A DNA stretch of 64,000 nucleotides from Undaria pinnatifida (lineage: Eukaryota; Sar; Phaeophyceae; Laminariales; Alariaceae). The DNA lies in contig JABAKD010000022.1 of the NCBI GenBank assembly GCA_012845835.1, positions 8,291,218 through 8,355,217 of the forward strand. Reading direction: 5' to 3'. Position 1 is the first letter of the stretch; every line of letters begins with the position of its first letter. Shown here piece after piece: positions 44,643 to 55,904 of the stretch. Made by a program: the position numbers and the translations under genes. The notes under the pieces were generated by a model, which ran no database searches, was not told where the DNA came from, and saw nothing but the letters and a program-made list of their open reading frames with translations.

Positions 44643-44969
44643 TCACCGGCAATAGAGTGAGCACTGTACACCAAGGGGGGGGTCGGAGCCCCTCACGAGC
44701 TCGCCGCGCTCAGAGTTCACGACGCTGTCGTTGATTTCGTCGAACGAAGTGTGTGGAGCACACGAAATCACGCCGCGTCTAATCCAAGATCTGCTTGATG
44801 ATTCGTCAAGCAGATGCTGGCGAAGATGGCCGCGAGAAATCATTTTCCCCCCGGCAAATTGGAAAGTTCCAAAAACAAAATCTACACGATTGGGCCCATA
44901 GGCGAAACTGCTCAGGCAAAGTTTGGCTGGATCTTCGAGAATTTCAAACTTCTGGCCTTCCATTGTCAC
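44643..44969 (-). other. Coding-like island upstream of the MACPF gene, unidentified
   Basis: A minus-strand frame reads MEGQKFEILEDPAKLCLSSF, then AYGPNRVDFVFGTFQFAGGK, then MISRGHLRQHLL, then a Ser-rich and charged tail. It begins with ATG. It could be a small gene, an exon or a repeat-borne frame. No domain recognised. Confidence 0.3.
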
Positions 44970-45314
44970 CGGTCTAACTGTGCCGTAGCATGCGTCCTAT
45001 CCCTAATTACCGATATCGTAGCGTGCGCCGTAAAAGAGACGCGACGATTGAGGCGGTTACGGAGTCACGGAGGCGGTCGGGGGGGGGGTGGGGGGGGGGT
45101 GGTTGGGGGGCTGGCATAAAATTCGGGGTAGAGGTGTGGCTTGGTGTGTAATGGCCGATGCACGCACAAGCAAATTTAATGGGTATTTTGATGGAATACA
45201 CGAAGCGATCCAATCGAGAGGGATCATAGGTAAAAACTCCAAGGAAACTCAACGGGAACGCAGAGAATGATCTGGAGCAACACAAGCTCCTCTCGTGACT
45301 ACATTAATATGGTG

Positions 45315-45965
45315 CGCACGTTCGCACAGATGCAGCAGTCAATGGGTACGTAAATACCCAGTAAGAAATTAAGCGCGTTCCTTTCTGGTTATGAGCCTCG
45401 GCAACGGCAGTTACCGTACGGAGGGAAAATCCGGAATGGTGGGGAGAGACGGGGACAGAACTCCTTCGGGAGCATTTGAGCGTGGGAGAAAACGTATTCC
45501 TCGAGCTCCGGAAGACAAGATACAGTCAGCGGGTACGCAAAAACAGTAATAAGTTGAACACGTTCGTTCCAGGATATGGGTCTCTGCAGTGATCGGGCAG
45601 TGACTGTACGGCAATCATCGTGTGGAGGGAGGGCCGGGCATGGCAGGGAAGACGAAAAAATAAACATTACTCCCTCGAGCAGCTTGGAGCAGTAGGGTTT
45701 GCACACTACGCTAGCACATCATCGTTATGGTTCACACGTTTGCAAATATACAGTCAGCGGGCATGTAAAGGTCCACGGTAACAAATGAGATACGTTCATT
45801 CCAGGTTATGAGCCTCGGCAGAGATCGTACGGCGGTAATCGTATGGAGTGAGAATCCAGCGTGGTAGGGAAATACGAAAAGACAACACGCCCTCGAAAAG
45901 CTTAAAGCGAGGTTGAGTATGACTCTCGAGCTCCGAAGGATATACACAGTCAGCGGGTACAGTAC
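45315..45965. repeat. Tandem repeat, about 215-bp unit, three diverged copies
   Basis: Each unit has CAGTCAGCGGGTACGCAAAA or its variant, GTTATGAGCCTCGGCA, then CGTACGGnGGTAATCG and a GGGAAnACGAAAAnA tract. Unit starts are near 45330, 45527 and 45748. No function seen. Confidence 0.8.
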
Positions 45966-46609
45966 GGCGCTAGGCTTTAGTATGGATTGTTGCGAGCACA
46001 CACTATTGTTAAAAAAGTAAATCATCTCGCACCAATTCCAAGATTTTGGTCTCCAAAAATGTGGGGACACTGGTTTAAGATGTTGTATATTACGTTGTAC
46101 AACTTCACTTACAATATAACTCGGGGGCGCCCAGGAGGAAAAAACACACGACCCACACTCGTTTTCCTTCAGATTCAGGCCTTCGGCGGGGGGGTCATCC
46201 ACACAAAGATCAAGTGATTCGGTGAGTAGGAGATTGGTACCGTTTATGCTTATCCTCCACGGATGCCTCGGGGTATCTGTGCAATCCAACCGCGATTCAG
46301 CCGTAGGGGGAACGAATACCCCGCTTCAGATATTTCCTCTGCTTGGAAACGCGCCGACAGGCTTTGTTGTGGATGTCTGAAAGCAGTCATGGCGATAATG
46401 CTGTACTGTACCGGTTGTGACAGCGAAAATGTGGTTTTCGGCCTCCGGGGTTGCGGAGGTGGTGGGGGCTTTACTTATGTCAGGTATATACGATAGTCTT
46501 TATTACCCTCGCATCCCTACCAAGCCCAACAGCAGCAAACAACAATAACACCTTGAAGTCGAAGTCGAATTCGGGGGGAGCAAACGAATCGCACAGGTCC
46601 CATGTATTA

Positions 46610-48380
46610 GCCACATTGGTGCCTTGCTACACAATCTGCCAGTTCTGTTATGTTTTCATCGAAAGCGGCATCAGTAGGGCTGCCCCCCCCCCCCGCCCTC
46701 CTTTGTCCTTCTCGCTCTTTTTCTTGGCGTCCCCGTTTGTATGCCGGAACGAGCCCTTTTCCATCTCGGCCCTGTGCCATCTCGCCATGAAACCATCCGC
46801 AGCTTTGGCGACTCCCCGTTACCACGTGCCAGCCGTTTTTGTCGCCGTGCGCCACAGCACCGTCCCTACCCCGAACAACAAGGGAGGTTTGTGTCGATCT
46901 CTCTTTGGCTATAAACACCGCCATGCCGTATGCCAGGTATATGGCCCATGTCTTTCCTGGTGGACCCGGTCCTGAGTTCTCCCCACCGGCCTTCGTCCCG
47001 AACTCCACCCCGATGGGCGTCCCGAAAACCACCCCGATGGGCAAGTCGCTCAGGTTTTGCCCACAGTACGGCCCACGCAAAAAAGAGACGCTGTTTGTTT
47101 GCGGATAGTCGTCTCAATGCTCTCGAATCGTGTCTTCTCGAGGGCCTTGTCATACGACATGCGGCGGTCGGTGCGTCGTCGGCAATGGAAGTTAACGATC
47201 CGAAGGTGGATCGTGCGGTGCTCGCTGTGGAGAACAGCGAAGTTCTTCACGACGAGAGTTCACGTCACACACCCGTACAGCAGCGTCTCCATCACCCCGG
47301 CCTTTAGCATGCGCACCCAACAGCGTGAACGAAGCGGTCTCCATATTGTACAGTTCCAGTTTGAACCGATCGAAGCATGCCCACGCGAGTCGGGCCCGTC
47401 GTTTGATATCTGGCATAATGTTGGCAGTTTCGTTGACAAAGCCGCCCAGGTACAAAAACTGAACTGTCTGTCTCTACCTCTGACCTGCTGTTTCCATGAC
47501 GAGCTGCAAGGTAAGGGGTGTCTGGTTCTGTGGCCGCAGCAGCATGGTTTCCGTCTTCTTCTCCGACACCGTGGTACCCGCTGCTTCGAAGACGTTCACA
47601 ATGACTGTCATCATCTTCGTAAGGCCTTCCGCTGACTTCGAGACAACGCCTTCAACGTCGGCGTAGAGCATACCTCAGACTGCTCTTCGTACACGAGCTA
47701 ATGGCTCGGCGTTTCTCCCAACCAAATCCTTTAAAACGTCTGGGTCCTCACTGAAGCGTGCTAGCCCGGCTTGTATCGCAGCGGCGAAGAAGACATCGAC
47801 CAAAGCGCCATGAAAGCACACATCCTTGCTGCAACCCTTGGGTAACGTCAAACCATTCCGAGTACTCGCCGTCATCAGTGCGCAAGCGAGCGTGCATGTC
47901 TGCGTGGAACTGGCGTGAAACCGGCGGAAAACGGTTAGCATCTTGTCTGGTACGCCAAAGCGTGCGAGCACCATCCGCAGCAACTGCCGGGCGACGGAGT
48001 CTTGCTTTCTGGAGGTCGATAAAGCACTCGTAGAGGGGGGTCTTTCCTAGCTCGTCCGAGTTCTTGCCATCGGCGCACAATAAGCAGCGTGTCGACTGTT
48101 GGCCTCGTGCCGGGCGAAAGCCGCACTGTTCGTCGGGGAATATTCCTGCGTCCTTCCAGTAGGTGCTGAGTGCGGCGATTTTCAACAGCCCGCTGCTTGC
48201 ATGGGCAACCAACAAGCGAATTTCCCCCTGTAGTCGCTGCAATCAGAACGATTCTTCTTGTGAAGAACCTTAGAGACATACGAAACTAAAAAAACAAATC
48301 GCACCTCTGGAGTTTTATACGCGTGCCCTACTAATAGGTCGCGATATTTTCGCGACCTGTGGTCCGTAGAACACAAACAA
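46610..48380 (-). mobile_element. LINE-type retrotransposon remnant with broken reverse transcriptase
   Basis: Frameshifted pieces on the minus strand fall in the order of a non-LTR reverse transcriptase. EQCGFRPARG lies near 48120, LARFGVPDKMLTVFRRFHA near 47950, and FDVTQGLQQGCVLS near 47840. MLYADVEGVVS lies near 47660, VSEKKTETMLLRPQNQ near 47550, and RLAWACFDRFKLELYN near 47370. SYDKALEKTRFESIETTIRK lies near 47140 and GGENSGPGPPGKTW near 46970. The catalytic YADD is YADV and there are several frameshifts, so it is dead. The 5' end and endonuclease domain are missing. Confidence 0.85.
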
Positions 48381-48399
48381 ATGCGAAAAATCGCACCTT

Positions 48400-49000
48400 G
48401 GGGACAGTTTTTACCTCACCGCAATATTTAGTGTTTGTCGCATTTTTACATTGATTGTTTCGGGGACTTCTCCCGCTCTCAACAAGTTGGCAAGCAGGTT
48501 GTAAATAAACATCGGATAATTTTTTTCTTCTTTTTTTGATCCTCCTGGGGATCCGGGTAAAAAAAGCTTAAGCTCCATACACTTTCGTTTGTGTACCAGT
48601 TTTCGTCCATCTGCAGAACGCAGACTTTGTGTCAACCTCCCCCCTCCGGTTTAGTCAACACTATGAACTTGCCGGCCTTCGGATGAGTTCGGTGTAGTCG
48701 GCTTTGGGTTCGGAATTCCAATTACTTGATAACAATTCATCCATTCATTGTTGAATATTGCTTGAGCAAAACCTCCGACAGGTCTGTCGTCACAGCACTG
48801 CTGAGTTGAGGAAAACACACGACGAAACACGCAGCATCAGGGAAGAGAGAGCGGAAAAACAAAAAAACTAGGTGCGCGCGGCCGGACATCAACTGCTGTG
48901 CATGATACAATACGATACAGAGCTGTTCGTGTTTTCATGGGGTATTATTTTAGTCGCCGCGCGTGCATAGAACGAGGCTAAGCGCACCTTACTTGGTCCT
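48400..49000. other. Non-coding stretch
   Basis: No gene is visible. TTTTTTTGATCCTCCTGGGG at 48530 resembles part of repeat G. The rest is unassigned. Confidence 0.5.
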
Positions 49001-49079
49001 GTTGATCCTGGTATCAGCGAGGGAGTCACCGACCTGTACCAACGAGGCAGTAGTACAACATGCTACTTACGTCACTGAT

Positions 49080-49622
49080 TTTTGTAGAGTTTGTAGAAGA
49101 GTTGTATACCCTTCACGGAACGACCCGCCGCAATTTTCAATTTTCAGGCACGGGCGTCGTAGCTGCGCTGCAACCTGTCAAATAACTCGGGAAGGAGGGG
49201 CGATCATTGATATCTGTACTGTGGTTTTTGGTTGCATTGCTTTTGTTTCACTGCATGCCCGCGGGTCGTCACTCTGACAGCACTCCAGACAGCAGGCGCG
49301 TTGGTCTATACTCACGATTACCGTGCGGTTCGTACGGTGCAGGCCGCCCAACGGCTGTAGTTTGTAGCCGCGAGTTGGTTAGTTGTGGGGACGGGGGGAC
49401 TCAATGCTGTAGTTGAGTGAATACCCGCGGCCATGTGAGTTCAGTTTGCACATTTGACCTTTTCACTTGTGCGCCTTTTTCCGTATCGTGCGTTTTTAGG
49501 CGGGAAAGCGTAGTATTTCCCTGACGAATTTTGATTTCACTTGGTTTTTCGGATCTTCCAAGGGCTCCAGCACCTTTGTGTGACCACGGACTCTGGATTT
49601 TTTTACAAGAGTTAATGTGAGA

Positions 49623-49661
<39 letters not shown>

Positions 49662-49665
49662 CCCT
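49080..49665 (+). mobile_element. Repeat J: retroposon with (CAA)n tail
   Basis: Blocks include CGTCGTAGCTGCGCTGCAAC, CTCTGACAGCACTCCAGACA, CGTGCGGTTCGTACGGTGCA, GTGTGACCACGGACTCTGGA and AGAGTTAATGTGAGAAAACA. They run directly into (CAA)n at 49625-49662. No convincing coding frame was found. A long inverted copy lies at 63075-63610. The shared 3' end next to a simple tail implies retroposition. Confidence 0.7.
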
Positions 49666-49894
49666 CCACGAGGGTACACACACCCCGCAAATCAAGCGCG
49701 ATCGAAGTATCACACGCAGCTTGCAATATGATGAGTTTTGATTAAAAAAAAAACAACGATCACAGCTTAACAATAATAACACGGAGAAGACGCGTATTTT
49801 CATGTGGTTATCTAAAATGCTGTGTATGATTTCTTCAAACTAAGTACGAGGCCGAAACAGTTGCTTCTGGTGCCGGCACCGCCGTCGTTTAGTA

Positions 49895-50330
49895 TATATT
49901 ATAAAAAATGAAAATACAATCCAGCTGTGAGATCGAAGATTTTGTCGAAACTCATCTTTGCAAGCTGTGTGTGATACTCCGATCGCGCGTATTACGAGTT
50001 GTGTGTCCTTATTAAGGATATAGGTCGGCGACTCCCCTTACAACTACTGTGTAGCTATCAGGGTCAACAGGGTGATTTTAGTCAGTCTGTGCGCGGAAAC
50101 TATAAAACCCGTTTCGGAGGGGGACAAAAATCTGACAGCTGTGGAGGGAAATGTATCCTTTTATCAAGTGAATCCTGTAAGTCGAATAACCGGTAAGGGG
50201 GGGGGCGGAGTTTTGAAGGACGTGGGGGCCTGGTTTTGATCAAAAGCGAGCGGGAGGGGAGGGGAGGGGGGGGGGGGGGGGGAAGGGGGGGGGGGGGCGG
50301 ACGGGCGGGCAATTTATATTTATTGTCTAA
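49895..50330 (+). repeat. Repeat C, long copy
   Basis: Blocks in order: CAGCTGTGAGATCGAAGATT, ACTCATCTTTGCAAGCTGTG, ATACTCCGATCGCGCGTATT, GGATATAGGTCGGCGACTCC, CAGTCTGTGCGCGGAAACTA, GACAGCTGTGGAGGGAAATG, then a G-rich tail. No coding capacity was found. Nine or more copies in this window share these blocks. Confidence 0.85.
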
Positions 50331-51290
50331 GAATTGGCGACCTCAGAGCCCCACATCGGCACGGTAAAAATCTTGGGCGTATAATCGTACAATAGCTAAT
50401 AATAATGTGAAAAGGAAGTACAGGCAGATAGATGTGTTAAAATTTCGGTAGGCCACACTACCAAACTATTACGTAGGGGATTTCGGACCTACCGTCTGGA
50501 TGATCGCCTCCCAACCTCTATCAAGCGAAGTATGCCTAACCAAGTAACGTAACTGAGCGCGGGTGCATCAAGCGTTCCTTTCAAAACACTGGCGATTTGC
50601 GCTTCTCCCCCTCGTGCTCAATGGTGGTGACGTTGAATGATCACATCACCTCGCTCATTGTATTTTGCAATATGTATCCCTGTGTTATAATTAGCGACCA
50701 CAGAGCCCCACATCGGCACGGGAAAATCATGGTAACTACTTGTACATGGTTACACCTATCGATTGAAGTGATCTATCTTGCGATACATGTACCATAGCAC
50801 ACCACGAAGCTATAACACATTGTATACCACACCTAAAAATAGTTTTGTACACCACACACTTAACATCAAATCTGCTAGAATATTAAACAATACCAGGCAG
50901 GTGATATACACTGATGCATTCCTTCTACAACCGTCAGATTTGTCCCCTTAAATGATTTCTAGTTTCCGCGCACGTATTCAGTTGTCCCCCCCTCCCCGAT
51001 CCCTCTTGTTCAAACGCCCCAACTAAAATCAAAATCTACCAGAGTAATAAACACTACCAGGCAGTTGATACCGCCTCATTATGTTTGTAGTCATGCATGC
51101 CGTAGCTCCAATTCATCCCCCCCCCCCCCCCCCCCAACGCCCCCTCCTTCCCCACCACCCGCACCATCGCCTAGATCTAGCACCACGTGTATAGCAAGCC
51201 CCTACATCTATGCGACCTATTGCTATTGAAAATCCCCCCCTCCCCCCCCCCCCAATCCCCCCACCCAATCGAACACTCCGCCCCCTCCTC
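50330..51290. other. Non-coding stretch with C-rich runs
   Basis: A block GACCACAGAGCCCCACATCG, then GCACGGGAAAATC at 50695 repeats CGACCTCAGAGCCCCACATC at 50338. Diverged repeat C blocks occur near 50930. C-runs at 51118-51136 and 51233-51253 resemble the G-rich tail of repeat C. Confidence 0.5.
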
Positions 51291-51745
51291 ACTGGTTGTA
51301 CGTCTTACAGGATATACATGATGAACTGATGCATTCCTTCCACAACCGTCAGCTTTGTCCCGTTAAAGGATTTATAGTTTCCGCGTAAATATTGAGTTGC
51401 CCCCCCCCCCCCCCCCCCCGCTCCCTCTTGTTCAAATCCAGGCCCCCACGCCCTTAAAAAACTCCGCCCTCCCCTCACCGAATTACAGAATACACTTGGT
51501 AAACTGAAGCATTTCCTTCCACAGCTGTCAGACTTTGTCCCCCTCAAAAACGGGCTTTATAGTTTCCGCGCACAGACTGACTAACATCACCCTGTTGACC
51601 ATGATAGCTACACTGTAGTTCCAAGGGGAGTCGCCGACCTGTATCCTAAATGAGGACACACCCAGCAATACGCGCGATCGGAGTATCGCACACAGCTTGC
51701 AAAGATGAGTTTGGACAAAATCTTCGATTTCACAGCTGGAGTATT
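51290..51745 (-). repeat. Repeat C copy, with a partial internal duplication
   Basis: The minus-strand match runs from CAGCTGTGAAATCGAAGATT (51735) to the G-rich end. The GACAGCTGTGGAAGGAAATG block and the block before it occur twice (about 51310-51410 and 51490-51600), so part of the unit is duplicated. Confidence 0.8.
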
Positions 51746-51879
51746 TTTATTTTTATAATATACTAGGTATATATACTAATATTAGTGGACACCATTACGA
51801 ATCGAACAACTGTAAATATTCGCTGACCCATGCTACTACGTACGTTGAAGGTCCCAACTTTTTTTTCTGATGGGGGTCC

Positions 51880-52090
51880 TCACTTGACCCCTTTATTAAG
51901 TAATGCAGTGTACAGAACCCTTTATCTGACTCTATTTTTAAGTGGTTTTTCCCCAAATTGGGATTGCAGCCTCAGCAGTCCCCCCAAAAGGGGGTTGACC
52001 CCTTTTATTTAGAGCCCCCAAACCCCTCCCTATTTCCAAGTAATTTTGTCCCTCAAAAACGGGTTTTCGGTTGTAAAAAGGCGTTGCAAG
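51880..52090. repeat. Repeat D (GGGAGGGGTTTGGGGGCTCTA family)
   Basis: The block TTTAGAGCCCCCAAACCCCT, then AAGTAATTTTGTCCCTCAAA, then ACGGGTTTTCGGTTG recurs in inverted or direct form at about 5985-6030, 10395-10450, 12000-12150, 24090-24150, 24225-24290, 38750-38830, 52590-52690, 52780-52880 and 55445-55545. Copies are short, non-coding, and often end in AAC...GTT next to a TTCCGACGATTTTGGGT block. Confidence 0.75.
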
Positions 52091-52589
52091 TCATCCCACA
52101 CGATAGGGGTACAGCATGCTAATACTAATAATAAGTGTCTGAGCTCCCAACATGCCATCGGGAGCTCAATATCTCTCCGGAAGTATGGACATTCGTTCGC
52201 GCAATCCCACCAACATTTTCTACGCGCTACGAGTAGTGTGGTCCTGAAAAAGCAAAATACACTCGTGAAATATACGAGTACCATCATGCTAAAAAAATAC
52301 ATAATTCATCAATCAATGGTAAAAAATAACCGATGAGATAGTTACAGTTCGACATCAATCAATCTAAGGAGCACAACAACCGAGGACAACCGATCATGAT
52401 TGTTCGGCCCAAAACCAACTGCAATCCCTATCTATCGTGAGATGACTCTTGAGAAGCTTTAGACCTATCATCCCCCAAGCTTATCTCGGGGGGTGAAAAA
52501 ACACTGCCGATCCGAATGAAAAATGCCATGGGCTATAAGCGTTACATACACAGCGGAAACCCTGCAAACAAGAAAAAACAACGAAATTC

Positions 52590-52885
52590 CGACGATTTTG
52601 GGTTATAACGCCTTCGTATACAACTGGAAACCCGTTTTGGGGACAACATTACTTGGAATTAGTATGGAGAGGGCTCTAAAGGTTAATGTTATTGTGGTGT
52701 GCTGCTTTGTAATACCGTAATTCAAAAACCGCTTTAATTTAGCCAAAGAGTGCGACCTCTCTTGTTACGAAATTCCGACGATTTTGGGTTATAACGCCTT
52801 TCTGTACAACTGGAAACCCGTTTTGGGGACAAAATTACTTCAGGAATTAGTGTAGAGTGGGGAAATTTAGGGCTCTATTGTGGTG
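52590..52885 (+). repeat. Two tandem repeat D copies
   Basis: Each begins AAATTCCGACGATTTTGGGT, then ATAACGCCTT, then CAACTGGAAACCCGTTTTGG, and ends near AGGGCTCTA. They are about 185 bp apart and about 90% alike by eye, including the sequence between them (GTGGTGTGCTGCT). Confidence 0.8.
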
Positions 52886-52953
52886 TGCTGCTCTGTAATC
52901 CCGTCATTCAGAAACTGCTTTCAATTAAATTAGCCGAAGAGTGCTACCTCTCT

Positions 52954-53342
52954 TGTTGTAAGGCTTGGTTCTTCGGTCAGCTAATATCAATAGTTAGCCT
53001 TTTTTTTGCAAGTGAGTACTAATACCCCACTAATACCTTGATGAAATGGCGTCGTCGACAGACCATGGGTTTTTTAGGGGCGTGGGTTCGAATCCCACCA
53101 TCCACCTATAATACATTTTTTCAGACTTTTCCACCCAGGTCGAACTTGAAAAATACTCTCCCTGGTATCCCCAGGAAACGAAACCGCTTGGATATTTGTC
53201 ACACTCGTATATCCGGCCGACCTGGTATCCCGCCGTTTCAGGGGGGGAAAGTGTTATAAGTTGTAAGGCTTAGTTTGAAAAAACTATTGGCTAACCTTTT
53301 GCAAGTGATCATACGGACAAATACGGCACTAATTCCTCAACA
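52954..53342 (+). mobile_element. TRIM-A: miniature LTR element with tRNA-like boxes, full length
   Basis: About 390 bp. The terminal direct repeats (52954-53044 and 53252-53342) share the TGTT...CAACA end consensus of the family. Just inside the left one is a primer-binding-like TGGCGTCGTCGACAG. Just before the right one is a purine tract, GGGGGGGAAAG. No coding capacity. The left repeat carries GCAAGTG plus GGACTAAT, resembling a tRNA A box, and the interior has GGGTTCGAATCCCACC, a perfect B box with T-arm. It therefore looks like a terminal-repeat retrotransposon in miniature with a Pol III promoter. Confidence 0.7.
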
Positions 53343-53349
53343 AATACAA

Positions 53350-53652
53350 CAGAGTCTCCCCCTCTGAAACGGCGAGATAGCAGGTCGGCCGGATATACAG
53401 GCGCAACTGTCAACATCCAAGCGGTTTCATTTCCTGGGGATACCAGGAAAAGTATTTTTCATGTTCGACCTGCGGGGAAAGTCTGAAAAAGAGTATTATT
53501 GTGGATGGTGGGATTCGAACCCACGATCCCAGAAACCCATTCAGGTATGTCGACGACGCCATTTGTTAACGTCTTATGAATAGTCCGTTTGACCACTTGC
53601 AAAAGGTTGACTATCTGTGATCGTAGATTACCCAAACTAAGCCTTTTGTAAC
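53350..53652 (-). mobile_element. TRIM-A copy, inverted
   Basis: It matches TRIM-A on the minus strand: repeat start at about 53650, PBS-like GTCGACGACGCCA complement at 53546-53560, and T-arm GTGGGATTCGAACCCACG at 53506-53524. It lies head-to-head in inverted orientation, 8 bases from the plus-strand copy, forming an imperfect palindrome of about 690 bp. The far terminal repeat is lost. Confidence 0.7.
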
Positions 53653-54234
53653 ACTGTGCGTGTGTGTTCTTCACACACTACGTCGTAGCAGCACGCGTCT
53701 GCTTTGTTTGGGGCTTCGAAAGGAAAAACCGGTAACACAAAACTGACGATTACAACAACAGGCTTATTGGCCAACGCTTGATTGGGCCACCTCGAACGAA
53801 CGCGGTGTCCGCGGTTTTCTGAACAACTCCTCCTCTGTGTGCTGTCATGAAATTAAATCAATCTTTCTACGAGCACCCAACGACATCATCATCATCGGTG
53901 CACCCAGTTTCCGTGCTCATTCTTCATCCTTGAGAGATGCGAGTACCAGGTATAAAATTATTATTATGTGTGTGTGCGTTCATGTGGTCACAGACTGCTG
54001 TGAGACAGTAAACCAAACAATGGAAATTTTAAATCAAGGTAAACAAGGAAGTGAAATGCCAGCGCGTACACCGTGCAGCACGAGAACTAGCTGTTGAAAC
54101 GCAATAATTGGATCGTAAGCACGACAGACACCGGCGCAGCACGACGATGATCGTACTCGTCTTACTGTGCGCGAGGGTGACTTACCGCTTGCTCGAAAAA
54201 GTAGTAAGCATATATGCTAGACATTATATTCATT

Positions 54235-54545
54235 TATTTGTTTATTTTTCACACATCTACTTTCCAGCTTCTGGACAAGCCGTGGTCACAGGTAGGTTCG
54301 TCCCTTCTTCCCCCCGGTTCTTGCCTTCAATTTTTATCGCGCACAGGCTTCAGCAATCCCACTGCTCGTCGATTTTTCATCGAGTGTTGCTAACTCACGC
54401 TCTCGGGCTTTCCGCAAGTCAATTGGTGCACAAGAAGAACTCCCCACGAATTTATACGAGTATGCATTGCGGGGGGCTCGAACTCACGAAACTGACCTAT
54501 AATACCAGGATCGAGGATAACCTGATACGCCACCGGGGCGACCGG
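54235..54545 (-). mobile_element. SINE-B: tRNA-derived short retroposon
   Basis: Read on the minus strand, the head at 54545-54470 has GGTGGCGTATCAGG (A-box-like), then GTGAGTTCGAGCCCC (B box). The body holds the complement of TCTGGACAAGCCGTGGTCAC and of CTTGCCTTCAATTTTTATCG. A-box and B-box spacing fits a tRNA head, so a Pol III-transcribed SINE is inferred. Confidence 0.65.
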
Positions 54546-54804
54546 TCTTTTATTGTATCGCACCCACCACCCTTCCTTACTCTAACCTAACCCAATCAAC
54601 CATCGCAGGGGTACTTCCCTCCGTCTCGCACTACTCGTACACAGTCTGCACCAACCCTTCCTCGAAAAAGTGGTAGGCTCTCTGCTCAGCTGCGTGCTCA
54701 CAGTTTTTCTTGTTGTTCACACTTTCACCTTCCAGCTTCTGGACACGCCGTGGTCACCACAGGTGTCGTTCCTTTTCCCCCCCGGTTCTTGCCTTCAATT
54801 TCTT

Positions 54805-55130
54805 GGAAACGTACCCGGAATGATGCCGTTCCGGGTGGCTATCCCCGCCGCACCTGACCCTCAGGGGTCAGGCCGGGTCGACCTATTCACGCATCCGTAC
54901 ACAACACGGCAGCTTGGGCTGCCGGAGTAGTAACGGGGACCGCCGGTAGGGAGAGCTCAGGCTATCGCTATAGCGGGAACCGAAGGGCACGCCAGCAAAC
55001 CGGTAGCTGGATTACGAATGCAATTGAGCTTTATAAATCGACACTCCACGTGAATGAAAACACAGAAAGTGAAAGTGTGGTGAGCTTATTTTTCTCCATC
55101 CGCCGAAGGATACAAAAAAAAGAATGATCT
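54805..55130 (+). repeat. Repeat G copy
   Basis: It is colinear with 14075-14400 over about 320 bp with about 85% identity by eye, including the hairpin and GGAGTAGTAACGGGGACCGC. Confidence 0.85.
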
Positions 55131-55199
55131 ACCAAAACCTTTCATGGGTTTGGTCGCTATCTCTGGGCCCCACAAAAAGGGTTGGCAATTAATCAAATG

Positions 55200-55430
55200 C
55201 GAATGAATGTGAACGTGAAATCATGTGTGATTCATTGAAATGAGATATAAGGCTTGCTCAGTTTGGGTAGGCAATTGGTTAACCTTTTTGCAAGTGGTCA
55301 ACGGACTAATACCCTCGAATGCCTGTGAACGTGAAATCATGTGTGATTCAATGAAATGAGATATAAGGCTTGCTCAGTTTGGGTAGGCAATTGGTTAACC
55401 TTTTTGCAAGTGGTCAACGGACTAGTACTC
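55200..55430 (+). repeat. Tandem pair of a 115-bp unit carrying a TRIM-A terminal repeat
   Basis: The unit contains GTGAACGTGAAATCATGTGT, then GAGATATAAGGCTTGCTCAG, then TAACCTTTTTGCAAGTGGTC. Two copies follow each other with only a few differences. The second half is the TRIM-A terminal repeat without its interior. Confidence 0.8.
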
Positions 55431-55904
55431 TCGAATGCCCCACTAACTTCTTAACCCCTTTACAACTCAAAACCCGTTTTTGGGGACGAAATTACTTGAA
55501 TTTAATGAAGGGAGGGGTTCGGGGGCTCTAAAAGGGTTGAACATGGAGCTACACCTATACATATCAGGGTAATAAATTAGGTGGTGAAATGTTGTGCCGG
55601 CGAACCTTTCATGTCGTAAATTCCGTTTTTGTTTCACCACGTGCCGAAGGCATAAGGCATGGTGCGACATGCCGCACCACGATTTCCCTGCGCGGCACCT
55701 TTAATTTTTTCGCCGCGTACCTAGGCGTCGTATGTAGGCGAAAAAAAAAATGTGTGGGTCCGTTTTCGCCGCGCAGGCGAAAAAAAGAATGGGGTCTGTT
55801 TCGCCGCAGAATTTGGTTCGAGGCTTTTTCTATGTTGACTTCGTCATAGACACATCTTTTGAGTACATTGACGCATTTACATACATATTATAAGAATGAA
55901 AATA

